A DNA stretch of 7,373 bases from the NCBI GenBank assembly GCA_020630835.1, contig JAHDIL010000081.1, positions 1 through 7,373 of the forward strand, in the 5' to 3' direction. Each line of letters starts with the position of its first letter. Positions within the stretch are counted from its first letter, which is position 1. Both the position numbers and the translations under genes were made by a program. The DNA is from Verrucomicrobiota bacterium. GTDB lineage: Bacteria > Verrucomicrobiota > Verrucomicrobiia > Verrucomicrobiales > DEV007. This document shows, piece after piece, positions 1-6,800 of this stretch. The notes under the pieces were generated by a model. That model was given only the letters and a program-made list of their open reading frames with translations, searched no databases and had not been told where the DNA came from.

Positions 1-238
1 CCCCCCCTGCCCCTTCCCAGAAAAGGACAAGCTCAACATCTTTTAGCGAATCATCCTCATGGTCGTAGAGGAACTGCGCCGCCCGCATTGAGCTGCGAGG
101 CTGCTGGCGGATCCAGGGCTTAGCATACTGATAAGTAAACTCGCTCACGGTGACCGTATCCGGTTCTTCCGCGAATGAGCTGGTAGATAAAGATCCGAGG
201 GCAAAGAGGGCAGCGAGAATAGAGGAAACTTTTTTCAT
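1..238 (-). CDS. Secreted protein of unknown function, C-terminally truncated by window edge
   Basis: A minus-strand reading frame starts at ATG 238-236 and stays open for 79 codons to the window edge. The N-terminus is a textbook signal peptide: Met-Lys-Lys, a hydrophobic core (ILAALFALGSL), then a likely signal peptidase I site after SSFA near residue 23, followed by an acidic mature start (EEPDTV). The protein is therefore probably exported to the periplasm or beyond. The mature part contains WIRQQPRSSMRAAQF and then a strand-like segment ending FWEGAGG. This resembles, from memory, small hypothetical proteins of Verrucomicrobia and Planctomycetes that carry a P-x-S-S-M-R motif and a later Gly-rich GAGQGG-type motif; I cannot confirm this without a search. 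No function can be assigned. There is no Shine-Dalgarno site upstream of the ATG. The gene is divergent from mqo, 178 bases away. A run of seven C's at positions 1-7 encodes the last glycines. Confidence 0.8.
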   Translation of the reverse strand, partial: MKKVSSILAALFALGSLSTSSFAEEPDTVTVSEFTYQYAKPWIRQQPRSSMRAAQFLYDHEDDSLKDVELVLFWEGAGG

Positions 239-416
239 ATACGAGAAACTATACGTCGCTCGAGAGCGCCGCAACCGCATTCCAAGGCGCAAATCGCAGC
301 ATCAGGTCGCTAGGACTGGCTTTAATTTGTTCCGCTTATCGTTTCTAGCAAACTTTCTCATATATCGCTGACAATCACCGGTTGAGCCTTTCCGATACCT
401 CATCGATAGATCGAAC
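239..416. promoter_or_regulatory. Divergent intergenic region between the secreted-protein gene and mqo
   Basis: These 178 bases separate two divergent starts and must hold both promoters unless transcription enters from outside. I could not find a convincing sigma70 pair for either gene. A short palindrome, CGCTC-GA-GAGCG at 257-268, lies about 20 bases before the secreted-protein start and is operator-like. No Shine-Dalgarno sequence precedes the mqo ATG at 417. The region call rests on gene layout, not on recognised promoter elements. Confidence 0.4.
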
Positions 417-1928
417 ATGAGCGAATCCCCTGAACGTATCGAAACCATGGCAGAAGCCGATGTGGTCCTCATTGGTGGTGGCATCATGAGCGCCACCCTC
501 GGCGTTTTGCTGCATCAGCTCGACCCAACCCTGCGCATCCAGGTCGTTGAGGCACTGGCAGAGGTCGCGAAGGAAAGCTCAAACCCGTGGAACAACGCCG
601 GCACTGGTCATGCCGCCCTGTGCGAGCTCAACTACACCAAGCTAACCGGCGACGGCAGCATCGACATCAGTAAAGCCATCGAGATCAATGAATCGTTTGA
701 GATCTCGAAACAGTTCTGGACCCATCTCGTCGGAGAGGGTGTCCTACCCGAGCCCGGGCAGTTCATCCAATCAGTCCCTCACATGAGCTTCGTTTGGGGC
801 GAGAAAAACCAGGCTTTCCTGCGCCAACGCTTTGAGACCATGAAGTCTCACCATTTCTTCGCTGAAATGGAATACACAGAAGACCCCGAGACTATCGCAA
901 AATGGGCCCCCCTTCTCATGGATGGCCGCGAACGAGGCGAGCCCCTGGCTGCGACGCGGGTCTGCACCGGCACCGACGTAAACTTCGGCTCCCTCACTCG
1001 GTCTCTCGTTCAGTATATCGAGGATCAGGAAAGCACACGGATCGCCACAAATCACACCGTCCGCGACCTCAAAAAACTCGACGACGGATCCTGGGAGATA
1101 GAAGTGCGCAACCACCATCGCGACATCAATCGCACCATAAAGGCGCCTTTCGTATTTGTAGGCGCGGGTGGCGCGTCGCTGCCCCTCTTGCAAAAATCTG
1201 ACATCCCCGAAGGCAAGGGCTACGGAGGCTTCCCCGTCAGCGGCCAATTCTTAGTATGCCAAACGCCAGAGATCGTTGAGCGGCACCAAGCCAAGGTCTA
1301 CGGGAAAGCTGCGGTAGGCGCCCCGCCCATGTCAGTGCCGCACCTCGACACCCGTGTCATTAACGGGAAGAAAAGCCTTCTCTTCGGCCCCTTCGCTGGT
1401 TTTTCTCCCAAGTTTCTGAAAAACGGCTCCCTCCTAGACTTACCCAGTTCAGTTAAGCTCTCCAATCTCAAACCCATGCTAGCCGTAGGCCGCGACAACT
1501 TGGACCTGACCAAATATCTCATTGAGCAATGTCTGCAAAAACCGTCTGACCGAGTCGAGGCTCTTCGGGAATTTTTCCCAGACGCTAAGCTAGATCAGTG
1601 GGAACTGATCACGGCTGGCCAACGAGTTCAGATCATCAAGTCCCATGATAAAAAGGGGGGCACTCTGCAGTTTGGCACCGAGGTCATCGCTGCTGGCGAT
1701 GGCAGTCTCGCCGCGCTCCTCGGAGCTTCGCCCGGAGCTTCGACCGCTGTCTCCGTCATGCTGGAGGTCATCGAGCGCTGCTTCCCAGAGAAGCTTGAGG
1801 ATTGGAAACCCAGACTCCTTGAGATCATCCCCGGGTCTGGGAGAGCTCTCGGCGAAGATAAGGCGCTGTATCAGGAGCTCCTGACAAAAGCGAACGATGC
1901 GCTTGGCATTGTGGGGTGCGAGGTGTGA
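417..1928 (+). CDS. mqo: Malate:quinone oxidoreductase (malate dehydrogenase, quinone)
   Basis: This 503-residue protein matches the full length of Mqo, the FAD-dependent peripheral membrane enzyme (EC 1.1.5.4) that oxidises malate to oxaloacetate and passes electrons to quinone, bypassing NAD-dependent malate dehydrogenase. The dinucleotide-binding loop VVLIGGGIMSATLG lies at residues 16-29. The family hallmark WNNAGTGHAALCELNYT follows at 58-74, and the C-terminal FAD-contact segment LLGASPGASTA is at 434-444. Other typical Mqo stretches are present, such as SVPHMSFVWGEKN and CTGTDVNFGSLTRSL. No transmembrane helix is seen, as expected. The ATG at 417 is the most upstream start; an in-frame ATG at 447 (residue 11) would still keep the FAD loop. 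Neither has a Shine-Dalgarno site, so the exact start is uncertain by 10 residues. It converges on the ExoA gene with a 3-base gap. Function assignment is very secure. Confidence 0.97.
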   Translation: MSESPERIETMAEADVVLIGGGIMSATLGVLLHQLDPTLRIQVVEALAEVAKESSNPWNNAGTGHAALCELNYTKLTGDGSIDISKAIEINESFEISKQFWTHLVGEGVLPEPGQFIQSVPHMSFVWGEKNQAFLRQRFETMKSHHFFAEMEYTEDPETIAKWAPLLMDGRERGEPLAATRVCTGTDVNFGSLTRSLVQYIEDQESTRIATNHTVRDLKKLDDGSWEIEVRNHHRDINRTIKAPFVFVGAGGASLPLLQKSDIPEGKGYGGFPVSGQFLVCQTPEIVERHQAKVYGKAAVGAPPMSVPHLDTRVINGKKSLLFGPFAGFSPKFLKNGSLLDLPSSVKLSNLKPMLAVGRDNLDLTKYLIEQCLQKPSDRVEALREFFPDAKLDQWELITAGQRVQIIKSHDKKGGTLQFGTEVIAAGDGSLAALLGASPGASTAVSVMLEVIERCFPEKLEDWKPRLLEIIPGSGRALGEDKALYQELLTKANDALGIVGCEV

Positions 1929-1931
1929 GGA

Positions 1932-2693
1932 TCAAGCCTCGACATCAAGGGAAACCGGGCAGTGATCTGAGCCCATCACCTGATCGAGGATGTCAGCGCT
2001 GATCAATCTATCTTTCAGTATTTGGCTGACACAAAAATAGTCGAGACGCCAGCCGACATTCCTCGCCCGAGCTCCTCCGCGATAGCTCCACCAGCTATAT
2101 CGATCAGCGGCCTCAGGGCAGAAATGGCGGAACGTATCAATAAAACCAGCCTCTAGGACATTATCGAAGCCTGCGCGCTCCTCATCTGAGAATCCTGCAC
2201 TTTTCCGATTCGCCTGGGGGCGCGCCAGATCGATTTCCCGATGAGCCACGTTTAGGTCTCCACCAAAAATGACCGGCTTTTTTTCCTCCAACCCCTTCAC
2301 ATAGCGGAGAAAAGCATCATTCCATTCCATGCGGTAATCGAGCCGCCTCAACTCGTTCTGCGCATTCGGAGTGTAAACACCGACGACATAGACGGAATCA
2401 AACTCCACGGTGAGCACGCGCCCCTCCTGATCGTGCCTTTCTTCCCCAATCCCGTTGGTGACCGAGATGGGCTCCGCGCGGCTCAGCAGAGCGACGCCAG
2501 AATACCCTTTCTTCACCGCTGGATTCCATGCCACATGCCAACCTTTTTCAGCAAAGGGGTAATCCACTTGCTCCTGTTCGGCTTTCACCTCTTGCAGCAT
2601 GACCACATCGGCATCGCAGGACTCAATGAACTCGGCGAAGTTTTTTTTGAGCACGGCCCGGATACCGTTTACGTTCCAACTGATCAGTTTCAT
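1932..2693 (-). CDS. xth: Exodeoxyribonuclease III / AP endonuclease (ExoA/APE1-like)
   Basis: This 253-residue protein spans the whole exonuclease/endonuclease/phosphatase fold. It would cleave DNA 5' of abasic sites in base excision repair and act as a 3'-5' exonuclease and 3' phosphatase in the cytoplasm. All catalytic elements are visible: N7 in SWNVNG, metal-binding E35 in LQEVK, Y107 in VYTPNAQ, D146 and N148 in GGDLNVAH, D218 in GWRLDYF, and the D243-H244 pair in GSDHCPV. The stretch [19 protein letters not shown] and the NVGWRLDYF loop resemble human APE1 and Bacillus ExoA more than E. coli Xth, so an exoA name would also be reasonable. The start at 2693 gives the canonical [14 protein letters not shown]-terminus directly, although no Shine-Dalgarno precedes it. 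It is divergent from the ABC operon and convergent with mqo. Confidence 0.96.
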   Translation of the reverse strand: MKLISWNVNGIRAVLKKNFAEFIESCDADVVMLQEVKAEQEQVDYPFAEKGWHVAWNPAVKKGYSGVALLSRAEPISVTNGIGEERHDQEGRVLTVEFDSVYVVGVYTPNAQNELRRLDYRMEWNDAFLRYVKGLEEKKPVIFGGDLNVAHREIDLARPQANRKSAGFSDEERAGFDNVLEAGFIDTFRHFCPEAADRYSWWSYRGGARARNVGWRLDYFCVSQILKDRLISADILDQVMGSDHCPVSLDVEA

Positions 2694-2727
2694 ATCCGCA
2701 GCGAACGCGAGGGCGGCTCAATTTTCA

Positions 2728-2741
2728 ATGCGAAATGCGAA
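2728..2741. repeat. Perfect tandem heptamer ATGCGAA x2
   Basis: ATGCGAA is repeated twice without a gap, about 35 bases upstream of the exonuclease start on the opposite strand. It could be a pair of half-sites for a regulator of either divergent gene, or chance. No third copy is seen nearby. Confidence 0.3.
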
Positions 2742-2745
2742 TCCT

Positions 2746-2816
2746 GCCCCTCACCGACTTACTGCCGAGAATCCGGTAGAATTTCTACTTGCAGGCTTGT
2801 GAGGAGGGGCTTTTTT
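2746..2816 (+). terminator. Possible terminator or attenuator in the ABC operon leader
   Basis: The left arm GCCCCTCAC (2746-2754) can pair with the right arm GTGAGGAGGGGC (2799-2810), giving 9 base pairs with a 3-base bulge, or 7 uninterrupted pairs using GCCCCTC and GAGGGGC. Six T's follow at once (2811-2816). Inside the loop, CTGC (2762-2765) can pair with GCAG (2791-2794), and GTAGAA-T-TTCTAC (2776-2788) is a perfect inverted repeat. GC-rich stem plus T-run is the form of a Rho-independent terminator on the plus strand. No plus-strand gene ends here, so if it is real it would act on the leader transcript of the downstream operon, as an attenuator or riboswitch-like element. No known riboswitch class was recognised. 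The long loop makes this uncertain. Confidence 0.35.
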
Positions 2817-2837
2817 CTCGCCGCGTTTTTTTCAAAC

Positions 2838-2855
2838 AAGACCTCCAAAGGTCTT
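2838..2855. other. Perfect 7-bp stem-loop upstream of the ABC ATPase gene
   Basis: AAGACCT and AGGTCTT flank a CCAA tetraloop, forming an uninterrupted 7-bp inverted repeat 45 bases before the ABC gene start. It is not followed by a T-run on the plus strand, so it is unlikely to be a plain terminator. It could be an operator palindrome or an mRNA 5' hairpin. Confidence 0.4.
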
Positions 2856-2900
2856 CGCTTTTACGCACACTTTCACAAACCCCTCTTCAAATTTCATCGG

Positions 2901-3854
2901 ATGATTGAAGTCAAAAACCTCCAGAAGAGCTTCGGCTCGAAACTCGCCGTCGATGGCATCTCATTTACCGTCAAAAAAGGGGAAGTTCTCGGCTTCCTTG
3001 GGCCAAACGGTGCCGGAAAGTCTACTACCATGCGCATGGTTACCGGCTTTCTGCCAGCAACTGAGGGCACTATCTCCATCGGGGGGAGTGATGTAGAGGC
3101 CGATGAAATCGCTGCCAAATCGAAAATTGGTTACCTACCAGAGTCAGCGCCGCTCTACTCGGACATGACGGTAGAGGCTTTCCTAAGATTCTCTGCCGAA
3201 ATGCGCGGAGTGCCCAAAGGAGAGATCAAAGATGCCGTCGACAAAGCCATCGCCACCACCTTCTTAGAAAAGGTGCGCCACCAGAGCATCGAGACCCTCT
3301 CGAAAGGCTTCCGCCACCGCACCTGCTTCGCCCAGTCTATCATCCATGACCCAGAGGTTCTCATCCTTGATGAACCGACTGACGGACTCGACCCCAACCA
3401 AAAGCATGAGGTCCGTCAACTCATCAAACGGATGGGCAAGACTAAGGCGATCATCTTCTCCACCCACATTCTAGAGGAGGTGGAGGCCTCCTGCACGCGA
3501 GCCGTCATCATCGACCGAGGTAAGATCATCGCCGATGGCACCCCTGATCAGCTGAAGAATAAATCGAAAAATGCGGGGAGTGTAGTCCTGCGCCTAAACG
3601 GGGTCGAAAAGAGCGTGTTGACCAAAGAGATCGAAAAACTCTCCGAGGTGAAGTCCACGGATCCCGTCACCAGTCTTTACGGTGAGGAAGTCGCACTCCG
3701 CGTTTTCCCGGCGAAAGGGAAAAGTGAGAAACTAGTAAGCGCCCTTTCAAAAGTCGTCGCTGAAAAGGGCGGTGACCTGAAAGAGCTGAAAATGGAACAA
3801 GGGCGACTCGATGAACTCTTCCGCGAAATAACCAAATCCGACAACGAAGAGTAA
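2901..3854 (+). CDS. ABC transporter ATP-binding protein, GldA-like
   Basis: This 317-residue cytoplasmic ATPase powers the ABC-2 type complex encoded by the following genes. The nucleotide-binding domain (about 1-215) shows Walker A GPNGAGKST at 34-42, a Q-loop position with Glu instead of Gln (YLPESAPLY, E81), a signature LSKGFRHR at 133-140, Walker B VLILDEPTDGLDP at 153-165 with catalytic E158, and switch histidine H189 in STHILEE. The remaining 100 residues form a C-terminal extension of the kind found in ABC-2 ATPases. The PES Q-loop and LSKG signature are, from memory, usual in the GldA branch. The start at ATG 2901 gives the standard N-terminus MIEVKNLQKSFG; the frame is open back to 2433, but that would overlap the exonuclease gene on the other strand and adds non-homologous residues. 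No Shine-Dalgarno is present. The permease follows after 44 bases. Substrate unknown. Confidence 0.95.
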   Translation: MIEVKNLQKSFGSKLAVDGISFTVKKGEVLGFLGPNGAGKSTTMRMVTGFLPATEGTISIGGSDVEADEIAAKSKIGYLPESAPLYSDMTVEAFLRFSAEMRGVPKGEIKDAVDKAIATTFLEKVRHQSIETLSKGFRHRTCFAQSIIHDPEVLILDEPTDGLDPNQKHEVRQLIKRMGKTKAIIFSTHILEEVEASCTRAVIIDRGKIIADGTPDQLKNKSKNAGSVVLRLNGVEKSVLTKEIEKLSEVKSTDPVTSLYGEEVALRVFPAKGKSEKLVSALSKVVAEKGGDLKELKMEQGRLDELFREITKSDNEE

Positions 3855-3898
3855 TCCTGTAACTTCTCCCCTTTCACCTTTTTACACAAGACACCTCC

Positions 3899-4735
3899 AT
3901 GGAAGCTTTTGCCGTTCTTCTCAAAGATTTTGCTATCCCCGTGCTGATCGTTAGCGCCGTCTTCATTGTCATTCTTCAGCTACTTCCGCGCGAAGTGCGG
4001 ACCATTTTTAAGCGAGAGCTGACGAGTTACTTCACCTCCCCGATTGCCTACGTGCTCTTTGTCGTCTTCCTGCTCGTTTCAAACGGGCTCACGTTCTTTT
4101 ACCTAGGCATACTTGAGTCGGGTGAGGCCAGTCTTTACATGCCCTACTTCCAATACCTGCCGTGGTATCTCGTCCTCATCGCACCCGCAGTAGGTATGCG
4201 ACTATGGTCTGAGGAGCAACGCCAAGGGACACTCGAGCTGCTGCTTACGATGCCACTTTCGCCATGGCACGGCATCCTTGGCAAATTCCTTGCCGCCGCT
4301 GTTGTCCTCTTCGGCATGCTAGTTCTCTCGTTCCCTATCGTTTGGACGATCAATTACCTCGGAGATCCCGACAATGGAGTTATTCTCTCAGGGTTTATCG
4401 CCACCTTCTTCGTGTCCCTCTGCTTCCTCGCCGTTACATCAGTCATTTCGGCGATGACCCGCAGTCAGCTTGTCGCCCTGCTTGTCTCTGTCTTCATTTG
4501 CCTGACGCTCTGGCTGATTGGCCTCCCACCTATCGCTGATTTCATCATGAATATCACGGGACCTTTCGAATTCCTCAAGCCCATCCTTCAGTTCTTCTAC
4601 AGTCTCGGCATGATGCCCCATTTCACCGAACTGGCAAAAGGCGTGCTAAACATTCGCGACCTCGTTTTCTTTGCCAGCTTTATCGTCGTTTGCCTTATCG
4701 CGACTTCCGTCGTTCTCCGTGTGAAACGCGCCTAA
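3899..4735 (+). CDS. ABC-2 type permease, GldF-like
   Basis: This 278-residue integral inner-membrane protein is the channel-forming partner of the preceding ATPase. The family core is clear: FKRELTSYFTSPIAYVLF at 37-54, then MRLWSEEQRQGTLELLLTMP at 100-119, which is the conserved cytoplasmic segment expected to contact the ATPase. Hydrophobic segments lie near 13-29, 49-69, 84-100, 130-150, 161-183, 190-209 and 255-273. The first of these belongs to a roughly 33-residue N-terminal extension; usual GldF-type permeases begin right at the KREL motif with six helices. A GTG at 3995 (residue 33) would give a protein starting MRTIFKREL, matching the usual family start, so that site is a real alternative. 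ATG 3899 is preferred here because the upstream residues form a coherent membrane helix and the intergenic gap is then 44 bases, like the others in the operon. Neither start has a Shine-Dalgarno sequence. Confidence 0.92.
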   Translation: MEAFAVLLKDFAIPVLIVSAVFIVILQLLPREVRTIFKRELTSYFTSPIAYVLFVVFLLVSNGLTFFYLGILESGEASLYMPYFQYLPWYLVLIAPAVGMRLWSEEQRQGTLELLLTMPLSPWHGILGKFLAAAVVLFGMLVLSFPIVWTINYLGDPDNGVILSGFIATFFVSLCFLAVTSVISAMTRSQLVALLVSVFICLTLWLIGLPPIADFIMNITGPFEFLKPILQFFYSLGMMPHFTELAKGVLNIRDLVFFASFIVVCLIATSVVLRVKRA

Positions 4736-4769
4736 CCCTTTGCCATTCATTCCTTCTACGAAACTCCCC

Positions 4770-6800
4770 ATGAGTGACTCTACTTCTCGCCCCAACCTAA
4801 CGCGCAAAAGCGCCGCCCTTATCGGCCTTGCCATCGTGTTTGTCATTGCACTCCTCGTGAACTTCATCGTGCAGAAGTTTGCCCTGCGTGCAGACCTGAC
4901 GGAAAACAATGCTTATACACTTTCCGAAGGCACTAAGAACATCCTCAGCAGCTTGGAGACACCCGTCTCTATTCGCTATTTCGTCACAGACAGCGCCGAT
5001 GTGATGAGCCCCGCAGAACGCGCACGAACCCAGCGGTTTGAGGACCTGCTCAATGAATATGTGCGTCACGCGCCGTCACGTGTACTCAACCTGCCCAATG
5101 AAGAAGGCGAATTCGAAGCACAAAACGTCAAGATGCTGACCGTGGAGAAGCTAAACCCTGAGCCGGATACAGATGCTGAGGATGCGGCTCTCCTAGCGGG
5201 CCTCCAGCGAGGACAGTCTCCTGAAACATTGAATGAAATCTTCTTTGGCCTGACTGCGAAATCTCTCCTCAACGAGGAAACCATGCCTTTCATCGCAGCT
5301 ATCCAGGAAACTTCGCTCGAGTATGAACTGAGCCAGATGATCTCCTCCGTCCACAGCACAGAGAAAAAGCTCCTCACCGTTATGACGAGCATGGAGGTAG
5401 CGGGCGGATTCAGCGGCAACTTTCAGGCTCCGCCCAAGCAACCTTGGTTCTTTCTTCAGCAACTGCAGGAGAACTATCAGGTAGAAACCATTCCCGCGAC
5501 GGCTACTCAGATCCCTGCCGAGACCTCCGCCCTGATCGTCATTCACCCTTATGACATCACGCCCGAGGCGCAATTTGCGATTGACCAATACCTGCTAGCA
5601 GGAGGCGATGTCCTCATCATGGTCGATCCAAATTTCTTCTACTCCCGCGCGCTGGGAGGCGGTCAGCCACAAATGCCGGGCGCGCCACCGCAGAGCAATG
5701 TGCCCCCGACTTCTGACCTGGATACCCTCTTCGCGGCCTGGGGAGTAAAATATGACGCCAACCAAGTGCTGGCTGACACCTCCTACGCCACAGAAATTCT
5801 TCAGCGTGGAAACTTTTCGCCTACCTTTCTGACCCTCAACGCAGAGGCCGTTTCCTCGGCAGGTCAGGATAGCATGATCACGAGCAAAATGACTCAATTG
5901 AATGCCCTCACGCCCGGAGCTTTCGAATTCGAGGAAAAAGAAGGAATTGCAGTGGCTACATTGATCGAATCATCCAAGGCGAACCAGCTAGTCGACCCCT
6001 TCGACGCGGATCCTACAACCGAGGGTGGTGTCGACCGTCTCCGTGAAAAGTTCACACCCCATGGCGAACCTCGCGCTCTCGTTGCCCAGCTCACAGGCAC
6101 GTTCACGACAGCTTTTCCTGATGGAGATCCTGCAGCAGCGCAAGAAACAGAGGAAGCCCCCAAAGAAGGTGATCAGTCGGACGAGCCAGAAAAAACCGAA
6201 GAAACAGAAGAACCTGCCGCCCTCACGGAATCAAAAGAACCTGGCCGCGTCCTTCTTTTCTCCGACGTTGACTTTATCTACGATACAAACGTCGTCCGGA
6301 TTCAGGAGATCCAGGGCTTTGGCATTCGCATCCCTCAGATACTCAACCAGAACACCGAACTGTTCGCCAACGCCGTTGACATGCTCAGCGGTGACGTAAA
6401 TCTCATGCAAATCCGAAGCCGTCAATCTGTGCGACGCCCCTTCATCAAGCAGAATGAGTGGAAGATGGAAACCGAAGCTAAATTCCAGGTAGAGCTAGCC
6501 AAGTTCGAACAAGAAATGAAGGCCACCGAAGCCGAACTCCAAGGGATCATGGCCAACACTCCCGGAGACATCAACGAAGCCATGCTCAGCCCAGAAGTTC
6601 AGCAAAAAGTCATGGAGCTTCGCGAAAAAGAAATTACCACCGGCAAGCGAATCCGTGAGATTCAGAAAGCCTCTGCAAAGGAATTCCGCCAGAAAATTTC
6701 CATCTACAAGCTCGGTAACACCCTCATTATCCCTGCCGTGCTCATCATCTTCGGCGTCTTCTTTGCCATCTCCCGCCGACGCAGCACAGCTGCTCGCTAA
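4770..6800 (+). CDS. GldG-like ABC transporter auxiliary protein (ABC_transp_aux family), probable periplasmic domain
   Basis: This 676-residue protein has one N-terminal membrane helix (about 15-34), a large middle part, and a C-terminal helix (about 650-667) followed by the basic tail SRRRSTAAR. The middle would be periplasmic and both ends cytoplasmic. After the first helix comes the family motif RADLTENNAYTLSEGTKNIL (40-59). A Rossmann-like core follows with ALIVIHPYDITPEAQFAIDQYLLAGGDVLIMVDP (split around 254-287) and GRVLLFSDVDFIYD (492-505). The motif IRSRQSVRRPF is at 548-558. A Gly/Pro loop lies at 296-314, an acidic low-complexity linker at 454-490, and a predicted coiled coil at about 561-645. 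The family is associated with ABC-2 transporters and includes GldG; its biochemical role is not established. ATG 4770 is chosen over an in-frame TTG at 4740, 4 bases after the permease stop, because it matches the usual short cytoplasmic tail. The permease-to-gene gap is 34 bases. Confidence 0.9.
   Translation: MSDSTSRPNLTRKSAALIGLAIVFVIALLVNFIVQKFALRADLTENNAYTLSEGTKNILSSLETPVSIRYFVTDSADVMSPAERARTQRFEDLLNEYVRHAPSRVLNLPNEEGEFEAQNVKMLTVEKLNPEPDTDAEDAALLAGLQRGQSPETLNEIFFGLTAKSLLNEETMPFIAAIQETSLEYELSQMISSVHSTEKKLLTVMTSMEVAGGFSGNFQAPPKQPWFFLQQLQENYQVETIPATATQIPAETSALIVIHPYDITPEAQFAIDQYLLAGGDVLIMVDPNFFYSRALGGGQPQMPGAPPQSNVPPTSDLDTLFAAWGVKYDANQVLADTSYATEILQRGNFSPTFLTLNAEAVSSAGQDSMITSKMTQLNALTPGAFEFEEKEGIAVATLIESSKANQLVDPFDADPTTEGGVDRLREKFTPHGEPRALVAQLTGTFTTAFPDGDPAAAQETEEAPKEGDQSDEPEKTEETEEPAALTESKEPGRVLLFSDVDFIYDTNVVRIQEIQGFGIRIPQILNQNTELFANAVDMLSGDVNLMQIRSRQSVRRPFIKQNEWKMETEAKFQVELAKFEQEMKATEAELQGIMANTPGDINEAMLSPEVQQKVMELREKEITTGKRIREIQKASAKEFRQKISIYKLGNTLIIPAVLIIFGVFFAISRRRSTAAR

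Larger units (their letters stand above)
2694..2900. promoter_or_regulatory. Divergent intergenic region and leader of the ABC operon
   Basis: These 207 bases lie between the oppositely oriented exonuclease gene and the ABC operon. They should contain promoters for both, but no convincing -35/-10 pair was recognised. Three structures are visible: a perfect tandem heptamer (2728-2741), a nested inverted repeat ending in six T's (2746-2816), and a perfect 7-bp hairpin (2838-2855). The open frame of the ABC gene runs upstream through the whole region, but its codons here do not resemble any protein and it would overlap the exonuclease gene. Confidence 0.5.

Noticed and set aside
257..268. Palindrome CGCTC-GA-GAGCG upstream of the secreted-protein gene as a regulator site
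   Set aside because: Kept only as a remark in the intergenic entry. Five-base arms in GC-rich DNA are expected by chance and no second copy is near.
382..411. Possible sigma70 promoter TTGAGC / GATAGA before mqo
   Set aside because: The -10 match is poor and would place transcription start at or inside the start codon.
771..1247. 158-codon minus-strand open frame inside mqo
   Set aside because: It lies wholly antisense to a securely identified gene and its sequence shows no recognisable domain or start signal.
1721..1742. 10-base direct repeat CGGAGCTTCG with 12-base period in mqo
   Set aside because: It encodes the conserved GASPGAST motif of Mqo, where two similar codon runs (GAS-GAS) explain the repeat.
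2433..2900. N-terminal extension of the ABC ATPase frame, 156 extra codons
   Set aside because: It overlaps the well-supported exonuclease gene on the other strand, and its residues do not resemble any ABC domain. MIEVKNLQKSFG at 2901 is the normal start.
4740..4769. TTG start for the GldG-like gene, 10 codons upstream
   Set aside because: The ATG at 4770 gives a normal short cytoplasmic tail, keeps a gap like the other operon gaps, and needs no rare start codon. The TTG has no ribosome binding site.
5193..5588. 131-codon minus-strand open frame inside the GldG-like gene
   Set aside because: Shadow frame of a well-supported coding sequence, with no recognisable features.
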